Assembly (NCBI GenBank): GCA_902802105.1
Contig: CADCKR010000003.1
Span: forward strand, 1 to 64,000
DNA length: 64,000 bases
DNA from: an uncultured Ruminococcus sp.
GTDB taxonomy: Bacteria > Bacillota > Clostridia > Oscillospirales > Acutalibacteraceae
Direction: 5' to 3'
A program made the position numbers and the translations under genes. Below the pieces are notes generated by a model that saw only the letters and a program-made list of their open reading frames with translations, ran no database searches and was not told where the DNA came from. Each line of letters starts with the position of its first letter. Position 1 is the stretch's first letter. Below, in pieces: positions 26,769-35,443 of the stretch.

Positions 26769-27449
26769 TCATCTGATAAGAATTATCTGTCCCTCCATAA
26801 GTCTGTCCGGACATGAAAGGCGGTTCATATTGATAAGATATGCAACGCTTACGCCGTATTCCTTCGCTATCTTCCACAGACTATCGCCGTTCTTTACAAG
26901 ATATTCGATCGGCTCCTCGGAGCTTTCATCCTCATCAGGAATGACCTTCTCCGCTTCGTTCTTCTCAGGTATCTTCAGCTTCTCTCCCGCAGTAATGCTG
27001 TCAGGGTCGGCGATATTATTTGCATCTGCAAGCTGCTCTGCCGTGACATTCTTCTTTTTGGCTATCTCCGCAAGAGTGTCGCCCTTCAGGATCGTATAAT
27101 CCTTGCCGCTTTCCTTTGCTGCGGGAATTTTCAGTACCTGACCTTCTTTTATAACGTCCGGATCGGAAATGCCGTTCAGCTCGGCAATGCCGGAAATACC
27201 GGATCCAAAGCGTATGGCAATATCCGCAAGAGTATCGCCCTTTTTAACAATATACTCAATAACAGGCTTGCAGCTCTTTTTCATGCACGGTATCTCCGAA
27301 ACAGGTATCCTGAGTATCTGCCCCGGATATATCATGTCCGGCTCGATTATGCCGTTGTATCTTGTTATGATGCTGACGGTAGTTCCGAAACGGTGAGCGA
27401 TATCAAACAGTGTATCGCCCTTTTGCACAGTGTAGATAATGGTTTCCAT
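26769..27449 (-). CDS. Protein with four LysM repeats
   Basis: This is a 226-residue protein. The start at 27449 is chosen because GGAGG is 7 nt upstream; an ATG six bases earlier overlaps the signal too closely. It consists almost only of four LysM modules (about residues 4-50, 62-107, 115-160 and 180-226), each with a variant of YTVQKGDTLFDIAHRFGT and an N..NPD..YPGQ.L.IP end. LysM binds N-acetylglucosamine polymers such as peptidoglycan. No signal peptide is visible, which is odd for a wall-binding protein. It may be exported by another route or act inside spores. An acidic linker (PDEDESSEEP) precedes the last module. Convergent with the flippase gene, 15 nt apart. Confidence 0.9.
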   Translation of the reverse strand: METIIYTVQKGDTLFDIAHRFGTTVSIITRYNGIIEPDMIYPGQILRIPVSEIPCMKKSCKPVIEYIVKKGDTLADIAIRFGSGISGIAELNGISDPDVIKEGQVLKIPAAKESGKDYTILKGDTLAEIAKKKNVTAEQLADANNIADPDSITAGEKLKIPEKNEAEKVIPDEDESSEEPIEYLVKNGDSLWKIAKEYGVSVAYLINMNRLSCPDRLMEGQIILIR

Positions 27450-27521
27450 TTTCATCCCTCCTCGTCCATAATATGCCGTAAGCTGCAAAAATGTTTGTGT
27501 TTTCCCGCTGCCTGTGCTATA

Positions 27522-27577
27522 ATACTAATACCTAACAAAAAGAAGACTTAGGTTTGCTTTTTATCAGGAATTAGTAT
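27522..27577 (+). mobile_element. MITE-like element, internally deleted copy A (56 bp)
   Basis: It begins ATACTAATACCTAACAAAAA and ends TTTTTATCAGGAATTAGTAT, the two inverted ends of the 158-bp element at 42269-42426 and 63406-63563, with nearly all the interior lost. It keeps the right-hand CTTAGGTTTGC segment. It sits 34 nt before the pseudouridine synthase start. Confidence 0.85.
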
Positions 27578-27611
27578 AATAGCGAAGAAACTATTTATAT
27601 ATGGTGATACT

Positions 27612-28334
27612 ATGGCTCTTGACAGGATCGACAAGATACTTTCTTCACAAAATATAGCAGCAAGAAGCGAGATAAAACGCATGATACGCAGCGGACTCAT
27701 ACTTGCAGACGGCAAACGTGTCATGCGTCCCGAAGAAAAATACGACCCCGAAACGACCGTATTCACGGTCAGCGGCAAGACAGTTGAATTCAGCCGCTTC
27801 GTATACATAATGATGAACAAGCCCGCAGGTGTGCTTTCGGCAAGCAGCGACAAACACGCAAAAACCGTTATAGACCTTCTGCCTGCCGATATGAAGCGCC
27901 GCGGTCTCTTCCCCGCAGGACGTCTCGACAAGGACACGGTCGGCTTCATACTTATCACAAACGACGGAGAGCTTGCACACAAAATGCTTTCCCCGAAAAG
28001 CCATGTCTATAAGCTCTATGAAGTACAGTGCGACCGTGATCTGACAAATGATGACGCAGCCGCCTTTGCAAAGGGCATAACCATAGGAGATATCGAGTGT
28101 CAGCCCGCCGAAATGAAGCTCACCGGAAATAAAACGGCGCTTGTAGAGATCTGTGAGGGCAAGTTCCATCAGATAAAGCGTATGTTCCATGCCGTAGGAG
28201 CCGAAGTGACTGCGCTCAAAAGAGTCAGGATAGGAGAAGTCTGCCTTGATGAAGCACTTGGGCAGGGTGAAGCAAGATATCTCAACAAACAGGAAATAAT
28301 TGATATTTTAAGCCGAAAACACGGGATACCATAA
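27612..28334 (+). CDS. RsuA/RluB/E-type pseudouridine synthase
   Basis: This is a 240-residue protein. Residues 1-55 form an S4 RNA-binding domain (RIDKILSSQNIAARSEIKRM). Residues 60-235 are the synthase domain with MNKPAGVLS, the catalytic-Asp motif FPAGRLDKDTVGFILITNDG (read with D as nucleophile), ALVEICEGKFHQIKRMF, and VTALKRVRIG. Similarity in length and in the GRLDKDTVG form favours RsuA (16S rRNA U516), but RluB/RluE-like activity cannot be excluded. The ribosome binding site is weak. A MITE copy lies just upstream and contributes to a possible -10 box (TATAAT at 27575-27580). Confidence 0.9.
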   Translation: MALDRIDKILSSQNIAARSEIKRMIRSGLILADGKRVMRPEEKYDPETTVFTVSGKTVEFSRFVYIMMNKPAGVLSASSDKHAKTVIDLLPADMKRRGLFPAGRLDKDTVGFILITNDGELAHKMLSPKSHVYKLYEVQCDRDLTNDDAAAFAKGITIGDIECQPAEMKLTGNKTALVEICEGKFHQIKRMFHAVGAEVTALKRVRIGEVCLDEALGQGEARYLNKQEIIDILSRKHGIP

Positions 28335-28467
28335 TATCCCATCTGGACATAGTGCACAATTTGATATTATCAAATTTGTCTTATGTGAATTATATCTAAA
28401 CCAAGGGTTAAGATTTTAGTAAAAAAAAGTCTTTTATTTTTGGAAAAAATATGTTAAAGTAATAGTG

Positions 28468-28484
28468 TTGAAAATCGATTTCAA
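28468..28484 (+). promoter_or_regulatory. Palindrome before the MsmX/UgpC-type ATPase gene (possible operator)
   Basis: TTGAAAATCGATTTCAA has perfect 6-nt arms (TTGAAA/TTTCAA) around ATCGA, a layout like LacI/CcpA-family operators. It lies 37 nt upstream of the start codon. No protein can be assigned from the sequence. Confidence 0.35.
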
Positions 28485-28520
28485 ATACGCTTTTAATATA
28501 GCGAACTCAGGAGGATAATT

Positions 28521-29633
28521 ATGGCAAGTGTATCATTAAAAAATGTTTACAAGATCTATGACGGAAATGTTGTTGCTGTTAGTGACTTCAACCTTGAGAT
28601 TGCCGACAAAGAGTTCATCATCTTCGTTGGACCTTCAGGCTGCGGTAAGTCAACAACTCTTCGTATGATCGCAGGACTTGAGGATATTTCCAAGGGCGAG
28701 CTTCACATCGGCGACGTTCTTGCTAACGACATCTCTCCGAAGGAAAGAGATATCGCAATGGTGTTCCAGAACTACGCTCTTTATCCCCACATGACAGTAT
28801 TCGACAACATGGCTTTCGGTCTTAAACTCAGAAAGACTCCCCCGGAGGAGATAAGAAGACGTGTTGAAGAGGCTGCAAGATCACTTGATATCGCTCATCT
28901 TCTCGAGCGTAAACCTAAGGCTCTCTCCGGTGGTCAGAGACAGCGTGTTGCTCTTGGCCGTGCAATCGTTCGTGATCCTAAGGTATTCCTTCTTGACGAG
29001 CCGCTTTCAAACCTTGACGCAAAGCTCAGAACTGCCATGAGAACTGAGATTTCAAAGCTTCATAAGAGACTCGGCACGACCTTCATCTACGTTACACATG
29101 ACCAGACAGAGGCTATGACAATGGCTGACCGTATCGTTGTTATGAAGGACGGCTTCATCCAGCAGGTAGATACTCCTCAGAACCTTTATGAGAGACCCTG
29201 TAACCAGTTCGTTGCCGGATTCATGGGCACACCTCAGATGAACTTTATTGATGCTACTATCGTAAGATCAGGTGATGACTACGGTATCCAGTTCGGCCGC
29301 TACACGATCCCGCTGCCTGAGTCAAAGAACAAGAAGAACATTCTTTCTCACTTCGTAGGCAAGGACGTTGTTATGGGTATCCGTCCTGAGGACGTACATG
29401 ACGAGCCTGAATTCCTTGAGAGATCAGAAGAGAGCATTATCGAAGCACAGGTCGAGATCACTGAGCTTATGGGTAATGAGATCTATCTCTATCTCACGAT
29501 CGAAGGCACATCCTGCGTTGCCCGTGTTGATCCTTCATCTACCGCAGAAGCAGGCGAAGTTGTTGAGATCGCTCTTGACGTTGAGAAGATCCACATCTTT
29601 GATAAAGAAACAGAGAGAACTATCACAAACTGA
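28521..29633 (+). CDS. Carbohydrate ABC transporter ATPase (MsmX/UgpC/MalK type)
   Basis: This is a 370-residue protein. The ATPase domain (1-235) has Walker A GPSGCGKST, Q-loop VFQNYALYPHM, signature LSGGQRQRV and Walker B VFLLDEPLSNLD, and the switch His in VTHDQTEAMT. Residues 240-370 form the TOBE/OB-type regulatory domain (GIRPEDVHDEP). This fits the multitask ATPase that energises several sugar importers in Firmicutes. No permease or binding-protein genes are adjacent, which is usual for MsmX. AGGAGG is 7 nt from the ATG. Codon choice is highly regular, suggesting strong expression. Confidence 0.92.
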   Translation: MASVSLKNVYKIYDGNVVAVSDFNLEIADKEFIIFVGPSGCGKSTTLRMIAGLEDISKGELHIGDVLANDISPKERDIAMVFQNYALYPHMTVFDNMAFGLKLRKTPPEEIRRRVEEAARSLDIAHLLERKPKALSGGQRQRVALGRAIVRDPKVFLLDEPLSNLDAKLRTAMRTEISKLHKRLGTTFIYVTHDQTEAMTMADRIVVMKDGFIQQVDTPQNLYERPCNQFVAGFMGTPQMNFIDATIVRSGDDYGIQFGRYTIPLPESKNKKNILSHFVGKDVVMGIRPEDVHDEPEFLERSEESIIEAQVEITELMGNEIYLYLTIEGTSCVARVDPSSTAEAGEVVEIALDVEKIHIFDKETERTITN

Positions 29634-29654
29634 TATTTCTGCATAACGCACATT

Positions 29655-29689
29655 AAATACGGTATCCCTCTTCGGGATACCGTATTTTT
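29655..29689 (+). terminator. Terminator after the MsmX/UgpC-type gene
   Basis: AAATACGGTATCCC pairs with GGGATACCGTATTT across a TCTTC loop and continues into Ts. Confidence 0.85.
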
Positions 29690-29734
29690 GTGCGCTTCTT
29701 GTCTGCTCATACCGCAGGCCTTGTAACGCACGAA

Positions 29735-29763
29735 ACGGGCTGCACCAAAATGGTGCAGCCCGT
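29735..29763. repeat. Perfect 13-bp hairpin
   Basis: ACGGGCTGCACCA-AAA-TGGTGCAGCCCGT. It lies between convergent genes, 77 nt beyond the htrA stop. There is no T tract on either side, so it may be a terminator-like or mRNA-stabilising hairpin. Confidence 0.7.
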
Positions 29764-29839
29764 CCAGAGGAGAAATTATGAAAAATGAATGCGATGTAAG
29801 CTGTTTAATATTATTCCCAAAACCTGATGATCACTGTTA

Positions 29840-31489
29840 TCAGTTGAATATATAGTCGAAGATGTCGCCGTAGGAGCCGTTATTGCCGCGGCCGCTGTAA
29901 TCGTAGCCGTAACCATAATCGTAACCGTTCCTGCTGCCGTTTGAATTGCCGGAGCCGTTTGAACCGTTAGCGTTGAAGCCGTTGCTGTTGCGCTTGTCGT
30001 TTGTTGTTTCCGGAACAGACTCGCCGAGCGTGATCTCAATAGTCTTTTCTTCGCCGTCACGATAAATGACCATCTGCACCTTGTCGCCTGCCTTCTTCTT
30101 CTGAACGGCTGTAGTAAGGTCTGCGGAAGTCTTTATATCTGTTCCGTCAAATTTCAGAATGAGGTCGCCCACTACAAGACCGGCCTGCTCTGCCGCTGTG
30201 CCTTCATAAACAGTATAGATATATACGCCCTCTTTTTCAACTCCGTACTGAGCCTTGTTTGACTCCGTGACGTTTACAGGCTTGATGCCGATGAAGGGTC
30301 TGCCGGTAACATAACCGGTAGATTTAAGGTCGCCAAGGATATTCTTTACATTGTCTATCGGTATAGCATAGCCGATACTCTCAACATTCTCGCCGCTTGA
30401 TGTCTGCAAAGACTTTGCTACGATAATGCCCACAAGATTGCCGTTGCTGTCAAAAAGACCGCCGCCGGAGTTGCCCGGATTGATAGCGGCATCTGTCTGG
30501 AGAAGCTCTTTATACTGACCGTCTATCTTTACATTTCTCTTTGTTGAGCTGATTATGCCTGCCGTAACACTGCCGCCAAGCTTGCCGAGCGGGTTTCCGA
30601 TAACGATCGCTGTCTCGCCTACCTCAAGATCGGCAGATGAACCGAACGCAGCTACAGTAAGACCGCTTGCCTCGATTTTCAGGAGTGCGATATCAAGTGT
30701 TTCGTCATAACCTATGACCTTGGCTTTATAGTCATTGCCGTCTGTAAGTGTTACGGTAATATCCGAAGCATCCTCGATAACGTGATGATTAGTAATGATA
30801 TAACCGTCCTCGGAAATGATAACGCCGCTTCCTGCGCCCTGTACAACATACTGTCCGTAGAAGCTGCTGTATGATGTAGACTCAGTCGTGATCTCAACCA
30901 CGCTGTCCTTTACCTGCTTGACAACATCCTGAATGGAATTGCCGCCGGTCTTGGTCTGATTTGAGGATTCTACGATCTTGAGGTCTGATTTCTCGCCGTT
31001 GGATTTTGTAGCCTCTACTGTCTTGCTCTCGCTTGACTTAGTTACTACAGTAGTTTCCGTACCGGGTCTTACCAACGATGCGCCGAGTATACCGCCGCCG
31101 AAGCCAAGTCCCATTGCAAGAGCAAGGCTGCAGGCAATGAGCGCTGCCTTTTTGCCGCTGCCGGACTTTTTCTTTGCAGCAGACTTAGGTGAATGCTCCT
31201 GAGCTGAGAACTGAGCTTTGTATTTCTCGTAGCTGTAGACCTGATCGCCGCCGCTGTGATATACTACCTCCGGCGCTTTCGCGCTATGCCCTGAATATGC
31301 AGGCTCTTCATTGCTGATGGTCTGGTCAAATGACTGAGCGGATTCCTCTTTAAAGTCACTGCTTATGTCGTTATATTCCATGTCGTGCTCCAATGCTTCA
31401 GCATTATCAGCTGAGCTTGTGTCCTCGTAATAGTTGTCGTTATAGTCATCATTTCTGAGCTGCTCGCCGTTGAATCTTTTGTCTTCCAT
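29840..31489 (-). CDS. HtrA/DegP-like membrane serine protease
   Basis: This is a 549-residue protein. GGAGG is 8 nt before the ATG at 31489. Residues 1-110 are a long acidic cytosolic region. One membrane helix follows at about residues 115-140 (ALIACSLALAMGLGFGGGIL), then the trypsin-like domain with the catalytic triad His in ITNHHVIED, Asp in ETLDIALLK and Ser in NPGNSGGGL. One PDZ domain is at about 390-490 (GRPFIGIKPVN, AAEQAGLVVGDLI). The end is a Gly/Asn/Ser/Tyr-rich low-complexity tail (NGYDYGYGYDYSGRG). Family role: degradation or quality control of misfolded proteins outside the membrane. Confidence 0.93.
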   Translation of the reverse strand: MEDKRFNGEQLRNDDYNDNYYEDTSSADNAEALEHDMEYNDISSDFKEESAQSFDQTISNEEPAYSGHSAKAPEVVYHSGGDQVYSYEKYKAQFSAQEHSPKSAAKKKSGSGKKAALIACSLALAMGLGFGGGILGASLVRPGTETTVVTKSSESKTVEATKSNGEKSDLKIVESSNQTKTGGNSIQDVVKQVKDSVVEITTESTSYSSFYGQYVVQGAGSGVIISEDGYIITNHHVIEDASDITVTLTDGNDYKAKVIGYDETLDIALLKIEASGLTVAAFGSSADLEVGETAIVIGNPLGKLGGSVTAGIISSTKRNVKIDGQYKELLQTDAAINPGNSGGGLFDSNGNLVGIIVAKSLQTSSGENVESIGYAIPIDNVKNILGDLKSTGYVTGRPFIGIKPVNVTESNKAQYGVEKEGVYIYTVYEGTAAEQAGLVVGDLILKFDGTDIKTSADLTTAVQKKKAGDKVQMVIYRDGEEKTIEITLGESVPETTNDKRNSNGFNANGSNGSGNSNGSRNGYDYGYGYDYSGRGNNGSYGDIFDYIFN

Positions 31490-31653
31490 AATAAGTACCT
31501 CCATAATATATGATCTGTATTTTAGTTTGTTTTCCTTTGATGATTATATTATAAACCACTTTTTCAGTTTATGTGATAACATTCTTTTAATTTTAGCTTA
31601 AACTTTTTTAAGTATATTCATCTTACCTTGATTTTTTTCAAGACAGCCTGCTT

Positions 31654-31704
31654 ATACTAATACCTAACAAAAAGCAGACAATTTTTTCGGTCAGGAATTA
31701 GTAT
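31654..31704 (+). mobile_element. MITE-like element, internally deleted copy B (51 bp)
   Basis: Both element ends are present (ATACTAATACCTAACAAAAA at the left, TCAGGAATTAGTAT at the right) with the left GCAGACAATTTTT segment kept and the interior gone. It lies 54 nt beyond the coaBC stop. Confidence 0.85.
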
Positions 31705-31758
31705 TACGCAAAGAAACAAGCCATTTCCTTGCAGAAGTATGACTTGTTTTTTGAGCCG

Positions 31759-32955
31759 TTATTTTTTCCTCATGGATGCTATTTCGTCAAGCAGTATATC
31801 AGCTGCTTCAAGCTTTGACATAAGTGAAAGCTCCCTTATTCTGTCCTTTGAGATAAGGGTAATGCGGTTTGTGTCTGTCTTGAAGCCTGCACCGCTTTCG
31901 CTTATGCTGTTGGCTGCAATAATATCGCAATTTTTGGAAAGAAGCTTTTTACGGGAATTTTCTATCAGGTTTTCCGTTTCCATAGAGAACCCGCAGATGA
32001 TCTGTCCCTCTTTCTTATTTTCTCCCGCATATTTCAGAATATCCTTTGTGCGTTTGAGTTCGATCGTCATTTCACCGTCTTTTTTCTTTATCTTCTGGTC
32101 TGCATATACAACAGGAGTATAATCAGCTACAGCAGCAGCCATAATAAGTATGTCGGCGTCAGGCAGTCTTTCCGATATAGCATTAAACATATCCTCAGCC
32201 GATCTTATGCTTATGCGTTCTACACCGCACGGAGCATCAAGTGCGACCTGCCCGCTGACAAGGCATACCTCTGCACCGCGCTTTGCTGCGGCTTCAGCTA
32301 TTGCATAGCCCATCTTGCCGGAGGAATGATTTGTAATATATCTCACCGGATCAATCGCCTCAATCGTCGGCCCTGCACTCACAAGCAGCCTGATCCCGCT
32401 CAGATCCTGTTTTTCTTCAAATACCGCACGAAGGCTTTCGATAAGCACGGGAATATCCGGAAGCTTGCCCTTGCCAACATCCTTGCAGGCAAGACGTCCT
32501 ACTGCCGGTTCTACTATAATAAAGCCGTGTCGCCTGAGCTTTTGCAGATTTTCCTGAACGATGCTGTTCTCATACATATAGGTATTCATTGCAGGCGCGA
32601 TGATCAAAGGGCAGTTTGCCGCCAGAAGCATAGTGCTGAGCATATCATCCGCAATGCCGTTTGACGCTTTGCCGATCAGGTCAGCAGTTGCCGGTGCGAC
32701 AAGAAAGGCATCCGCCCGCTGGGAGAGTGCAACGTGCTCCACATTGAACTGAAAATTTCTGTCAAAAGTATCTGTCAGGCATTTATGTCCTGTAAGAGTT
32801 TCAAAGGTGATCGGATTTATAAAGTTTAATGCGTTCCTAGTCATCACAGTATGGACATCACAGCCCTCCTTCACAAGGTCGGAAACAAGCTGTGCCGATT
32901 TATATGCTGCAATTCCGCCGGTAACACCGACAACTATAGTTTTTTCCTTTAGCAT
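31759..32955 (-). CDS. coaBC: Bifunctional phosphopantothenoylcysteine decarboxylase / phosphopantothenate-cysteine ligase
   Basis: This 398-residue fusion has the standard length. The CoaC half (1-180) is a flavoprotein with GVTGGIAAYKSA, the catalytic His in EHVALSQ, PAMNTYMYE and the AVGRLACKDVGKGKLPD loop (in pieces), which carries the conserved Cys. The CoaB half (190-398) has LVSAGPTIEAIDPVRYITN (in pieces), NHSSGKMG, MAAAVADYTP and the KIKKKDG motif. These steps convert phosphopantothenate to phosphopantetheine in coenzyme A synthesis. Confidence 0.95.
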   Translation of the reverse strand: MLKEKTIVVGVTGGIAAYKSAQLVSDLVKEGCDVHTVMTRNALNFINPITFETLTGHKCLTDTFDRNFQFNVEHVALSQRADAFLVAPATADLIGKASNGIADDMLSTMLLAANCPLIIAPAMNTYMYENSIVQENLQKLRRHGFIIVEPAVGRLACKDVGKGKLPDIPVLIESLRAVFEEKQDLSGIRLLVSAGPTIEAIDPVRYITNHSSGKMGYAIAEAAAKRGAEVCLVSGQVALDAPCGVERISIRSAEDMFNAISERLPDADILIMAAAVADYTPVVYADQKIKKKDGEMTIELKRTKDILKYAGENKKEGQIICGFSMETENLIENSRKKLLSKNCDIIAANSISESGAGFKTDTNRITLISKDRIRELSLMSKLEAADILLDEIASMRKK

Positions 32956-32986
32956 TTATATTCCCCCATCCGTAATATCTGATATA

Positions 32987-33015
32987 GTTATAGCACATTT
33001 TTTCAAAAATGTAAA
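32987..33015 (-). promoter_or_regulatory. Predicted coaBC promoter
   Basis: On the minus strand TTTACA (33015-33010), 17 nt, TATAAC (32992-32987), about 30 nt before the start. Confidence 0.55.
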
Positions 33016-33035
33016 CACCGGCACAAAGCCCGCCC

Positions 33036-33165
33036 ACGGAAATCAATTTTGACCGGCAGTTTACACGGGGGAAACCCTTTTCCGGCGGAAAAAGGGTTCT
33101 CCCCCGGACCCCCTTCCTAAAACCGCTGAATTTGATCTGCCGGTGCCAATTCGGCGCAGAGCAAA
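33036..33165 (+). repeat. Dispersed hairpin repeat, long copy
   Basis: It runs from CACGGAAATCAATTTTG through TACACGGGGGAAACC and TTCCTAAAACCGCTG to CCAATTCGGCGCAGA. The reverse complement at 48868-48975 matches, except that it lacks about 36 bases holding one side of a large GC hairpin (GGGGGAAACCCTTTTCC against GGAAAAAGGGTTCTCCCCC). It occupies most of the 292-bp gap between coaBC and the PHP gene. Confidence 0.8.
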
Positions 33166-33187
33166 ATTTAATATACATTCCTGTAAC

Positions 33188-33216
33188 TTGTATTTTATTA
33201 TATAATATGGTAAAAT
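33188..33216 (+). promoter_or_regulatory. Predicted promoter of the PHP-GH3 unit
   Basis: TTGTAT (33188-33193), 17 nt, TAAAAT (33211-33216), 32 nt before the start codon. Confidence 0.6.
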
Positions 33217-33247
33217 GCACTTATAAGAGTTTTCAGGAGGAATATTC

Positions 33248-34048
33248 TTGGCAAGTAATTTCCATACGCATACATACAGGTGCCGCCATGCTTTCGGTAC
33301 AGAAGAAGATTACGTTATTTCTGCGATAAACTGCGGGCTCGATCAGCTTGGCTTCTCAGATCACGGTCCCTTTCCTGACCACGACTTCGGGCTGAGAATG
33401 GATTACAATGAGCTTACTGATTATCTTGACACGATCGACCGTCTCAAAATAAAGTACCGTGACCGGATAGAGCTTTTCAAGGGGCTGGAAATAGAATACT
33501 ATCCCGAATACACCGATTACTACAGGTACCTTATCGGAGAAAGAAAGCTTGATTATTTGGCTCTTGGCGAGCATACCTATCATTCACGCAGCGGCGAAAT
33601 AAAAAACATATTCTTTGCAAATTCAACCGAGGACTTTCTTGAGTACGCCGAAAACCTCTGCATGGGAATGGAAACAGGTCTTTTCAGATTTGCGGCACAT
33701 CCGGATATAATGTTCATTAACGACCTTCCTATTGACGGCAATGCAGAAAAAGCCTGCCGGATGATAGTTGAATGCGCTGCAAAAAATAATATTATCCTGG
33801 AATATAACGCCAACGGCCACCGCCGGGAAAGGCGGATGTATCCTGACGGAATGAGATATCCTTACCCTCATCCGTTCTTCTGGAGCATGGCTGCAAGGGC
33901 AGATATTAAAGTCATTGTCGGCTCTGACTGCCACACGCCCGATCAGGTATCAGACAGATACGTAAAGTCTGCAAGAGAAGCTGTAATACAGCTTGGTCTG
34001 AAACTGACTGATTCAATTTTTGATAACACAAGCAAGGAGAATCAATAA
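33248..34048 (+). CDS. PHP-domain phosphatase, histidinol-phosphatase-like
   Basis: This is a 266-residue protein starting at TTG (33248) with GGAGG 7 nt upstream. The PHP metal-binding motifs are present: NFHTHTYRCRHA, LGFSDHGPF, a Glu in KGLEIEYYPEY, GEHTY, FAAHPDI and the final VGSDCHTPDQV. This set matches the HisK/HisJ histidinol-phosphatase group by length and layout. No other histidine genes are near, so a different phosphate ester is possible. Its stop overlaps the next start (TAATG), suggesting coupling with the GH3 lipoprotein, an unexpected pairing. Confidence 0.85.
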   Translation: MASNFHTHTYRCRHAFGTEEDYVISAINCGLDQLGFSDHGPFPDHDFGLRMDYNELTDYLDTIDRLKIKYRDRIELFKGLEIEYYPEYTDYYRYLIGERKLDYLALGEHTYHSRSGEIKNIFFANSTEDFLEYAENLCMGMETGLFRFAAHPDIMFINDLPIDGNAEKACRMIVECAAKNNIILEYNANGHRRERRMYPDGMRYPYPHPFFWSMAARADIKVIVGSDCHTPDQVSDRYVKSAREAVIQLGLKLTDSIFDNTSKENQ

Positions 34049-35382
34049 TGAACACTAAAAAAACAAGGATAAGAAGTGCCATTGCCCTGTTTGCCCTGAG
34101 TGCGGTAATATTGTCATCAGCTGCCTGCAAAAGTGAGCGTGTTGACCCCAAAAAAGTTACTGCCAAAGCTTCTGAGAATACCTCCGTGTCGGAAACCTCA
34201 AAATCCGAAAGCTCTGTCTGGCACCCGAGTACTTCCTCGGCCGCCTCAGAAAAAGAATCAAAGGCATCCGAAGAACCGTCAGTTCAGCAGTCATCCGAAG
34301 TATCTCAGGTTTCCGTTAACCCGATGTTCGATGTGCCGCCGGAATACTGCGATGACGGTATTTTCTCCGATTACTACGTTGACGCTTACCGCTACCTTTC
34401 AACAATGACGCTTGACGAAAAGATCGGGCAGATGATCTTATCCTCGCTGCCTGCTGAGGACGAAATCGAATTTGCAAGAGAAAACCACATAGGCGGCTTT
34501 CTGCTTTTCAGCAACGATTTTGCATATAAGAGCAAGGATCAGGTGATATCCCAGATCTCTTCGTTGGTCATATCACAGAAGATACCGCTGTGCATTGCCG
34601 TTGACGAAGAGGGCGGTGATGTTGTACGCATCAGTTCTAAGAAAGAGCTAAGCCCCCACGAGTTCATGTCACCGAGAGAGCTTTACAAAAACGGCGGCAT
34701 GGCTTATATACAGTCTGACGCAGACGAAAAGGCTACACTTCTTCACGAGCTTGGCATTGACGTCAATCTTGCTCCTGTGTGTGATATTTCAACGAACAAA
34801 AGCGACTTCATGTATTCACGCTCATTGGGAGAGGACACCAAGACTACCGCTGAATATGTAAAGATAGTAACAGAGCTCAGTCAGAAAAGGGGAGTTTCGG
34901 TAACACTCAAGCACTTCCCCGGTTACGGCAGCAACAGAGATACTCATAACAGCTCTTCTGTAGACACGCGTACCCTTGACGATCTTAAAAAGAATGATCT
35001 CATACCATTTGAAGCAGGCATAAAAGCAGGCGCGCATCTTGTAATGGTCAGCCACAATATCGTAAACTGCCTTGATGAGGAAAAGCCGGCATCACTTTCC
35101 GAAAATGTCCATAAGTATCTGCGTGAGGATATGGGCTTTACCGGACTGATAATCACCGATGATCTTGCAATGGGCGCAATAAGCAAATACACCGGAAGCG
35201 AATCTCCTGCTGTAGCCGCCGTTATGGCAGGTAACGATATACTGATAATCAACAGCAGCATGACCGAAAGCTCGCTCAGCTCAATAAAGGCCGCTGTACA
35301 AAGCGGCAAGATAACCGAAGACCAGATAAACCGTACAGCATTCAGAATACTTGCATGGAAACATGCAAGAGGTATGATGTGA
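34048..35382 (+). CDS. GH3 family lipoprotein, beta-N-acetylhexosaminidase-like (NagZ type)
   Basis: This is a 444-residue protein with a lipoprotein signal (IALFALSAVILSSAACKS, Cys near residue 27). Residues 28-95 are a Ser/Glu-rich linker. The GH3 barrel covers residues 110-440, with MTLDEKIGQM, the substrate-binding VTLKHFPGYGSNRDTHNSS block (in pieces; the usual H in KHFPGHG is Tyr), and the nucleophile Asp in LIITDDLAMGAI. Such lipoproteins remove N-acetylglucosamine from wall fragments. The KHFPGYG change is in the NagZ catalytic loop and may affect specificity. It is translationally coupled to the PHP gene. Confidence 0.9.
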   Translation: MNTKKTRIRSAIALFALSAVILSSAACKSERVDPKKVTAKASENTSVSETSKSESSVWHPSTSSAASEKESKASEEPSVQQSSEVSQVSVNPMFDVPPEYCDDGIFSDYYVDAYRYLSTMTLDEKIGQMILSSLPAEDEIEFARENHIGGFLLFSNDFAYKSKDQVISQISSLVISQKIPLCIAVDEEGGDVVRISSKKELSPHEFMSPRELYKNGGMAYIQSDADEKATLLHELGIDVNLAPVCDISTNKSDFMYSRSLGEDTKTTAEYVKIVTELSQKRGVSVTLKHFPGYGSNRDTHNSSSVDTRTLDDLKKNDLIPFEAGIKAGAHLVMVSHNIVNCLDEEKPASLSENVHKYLREDMGFTGLIITDDLAMGAISKYTGSESPAVAAVMAGNDILIINSSMTESSLSSIKAAVQSGKITEDQINRTAFRILAWKHARGMM

Positions 35383-35395
35383 CATTATAATGTAT

Positions 35396-35443
35396 GCAAA
35401 AATCAGCGGCAGGATACCTAAGAACTTATCGGTATCCTGCCGC
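35396..35443 (-). terminator. Hairpin terminator between convergent genes
   Basis: GCGGCAGGATACC pairs with GGTATCCTGCCGC (35406-35418, 35431-35443). On the minus strand it is followed by TGATTTTTG, so it can end yfhO-side transcripts. On the plus strand it lies 24 nt after the GH3 stop. Confidence 0.7.

Noticed and set aside
29735..29763. Rho-independent terminator for htrA
   Set aside because: The stem is perfect but no T tract follows on either strand, so it is listed only as a hairpin.
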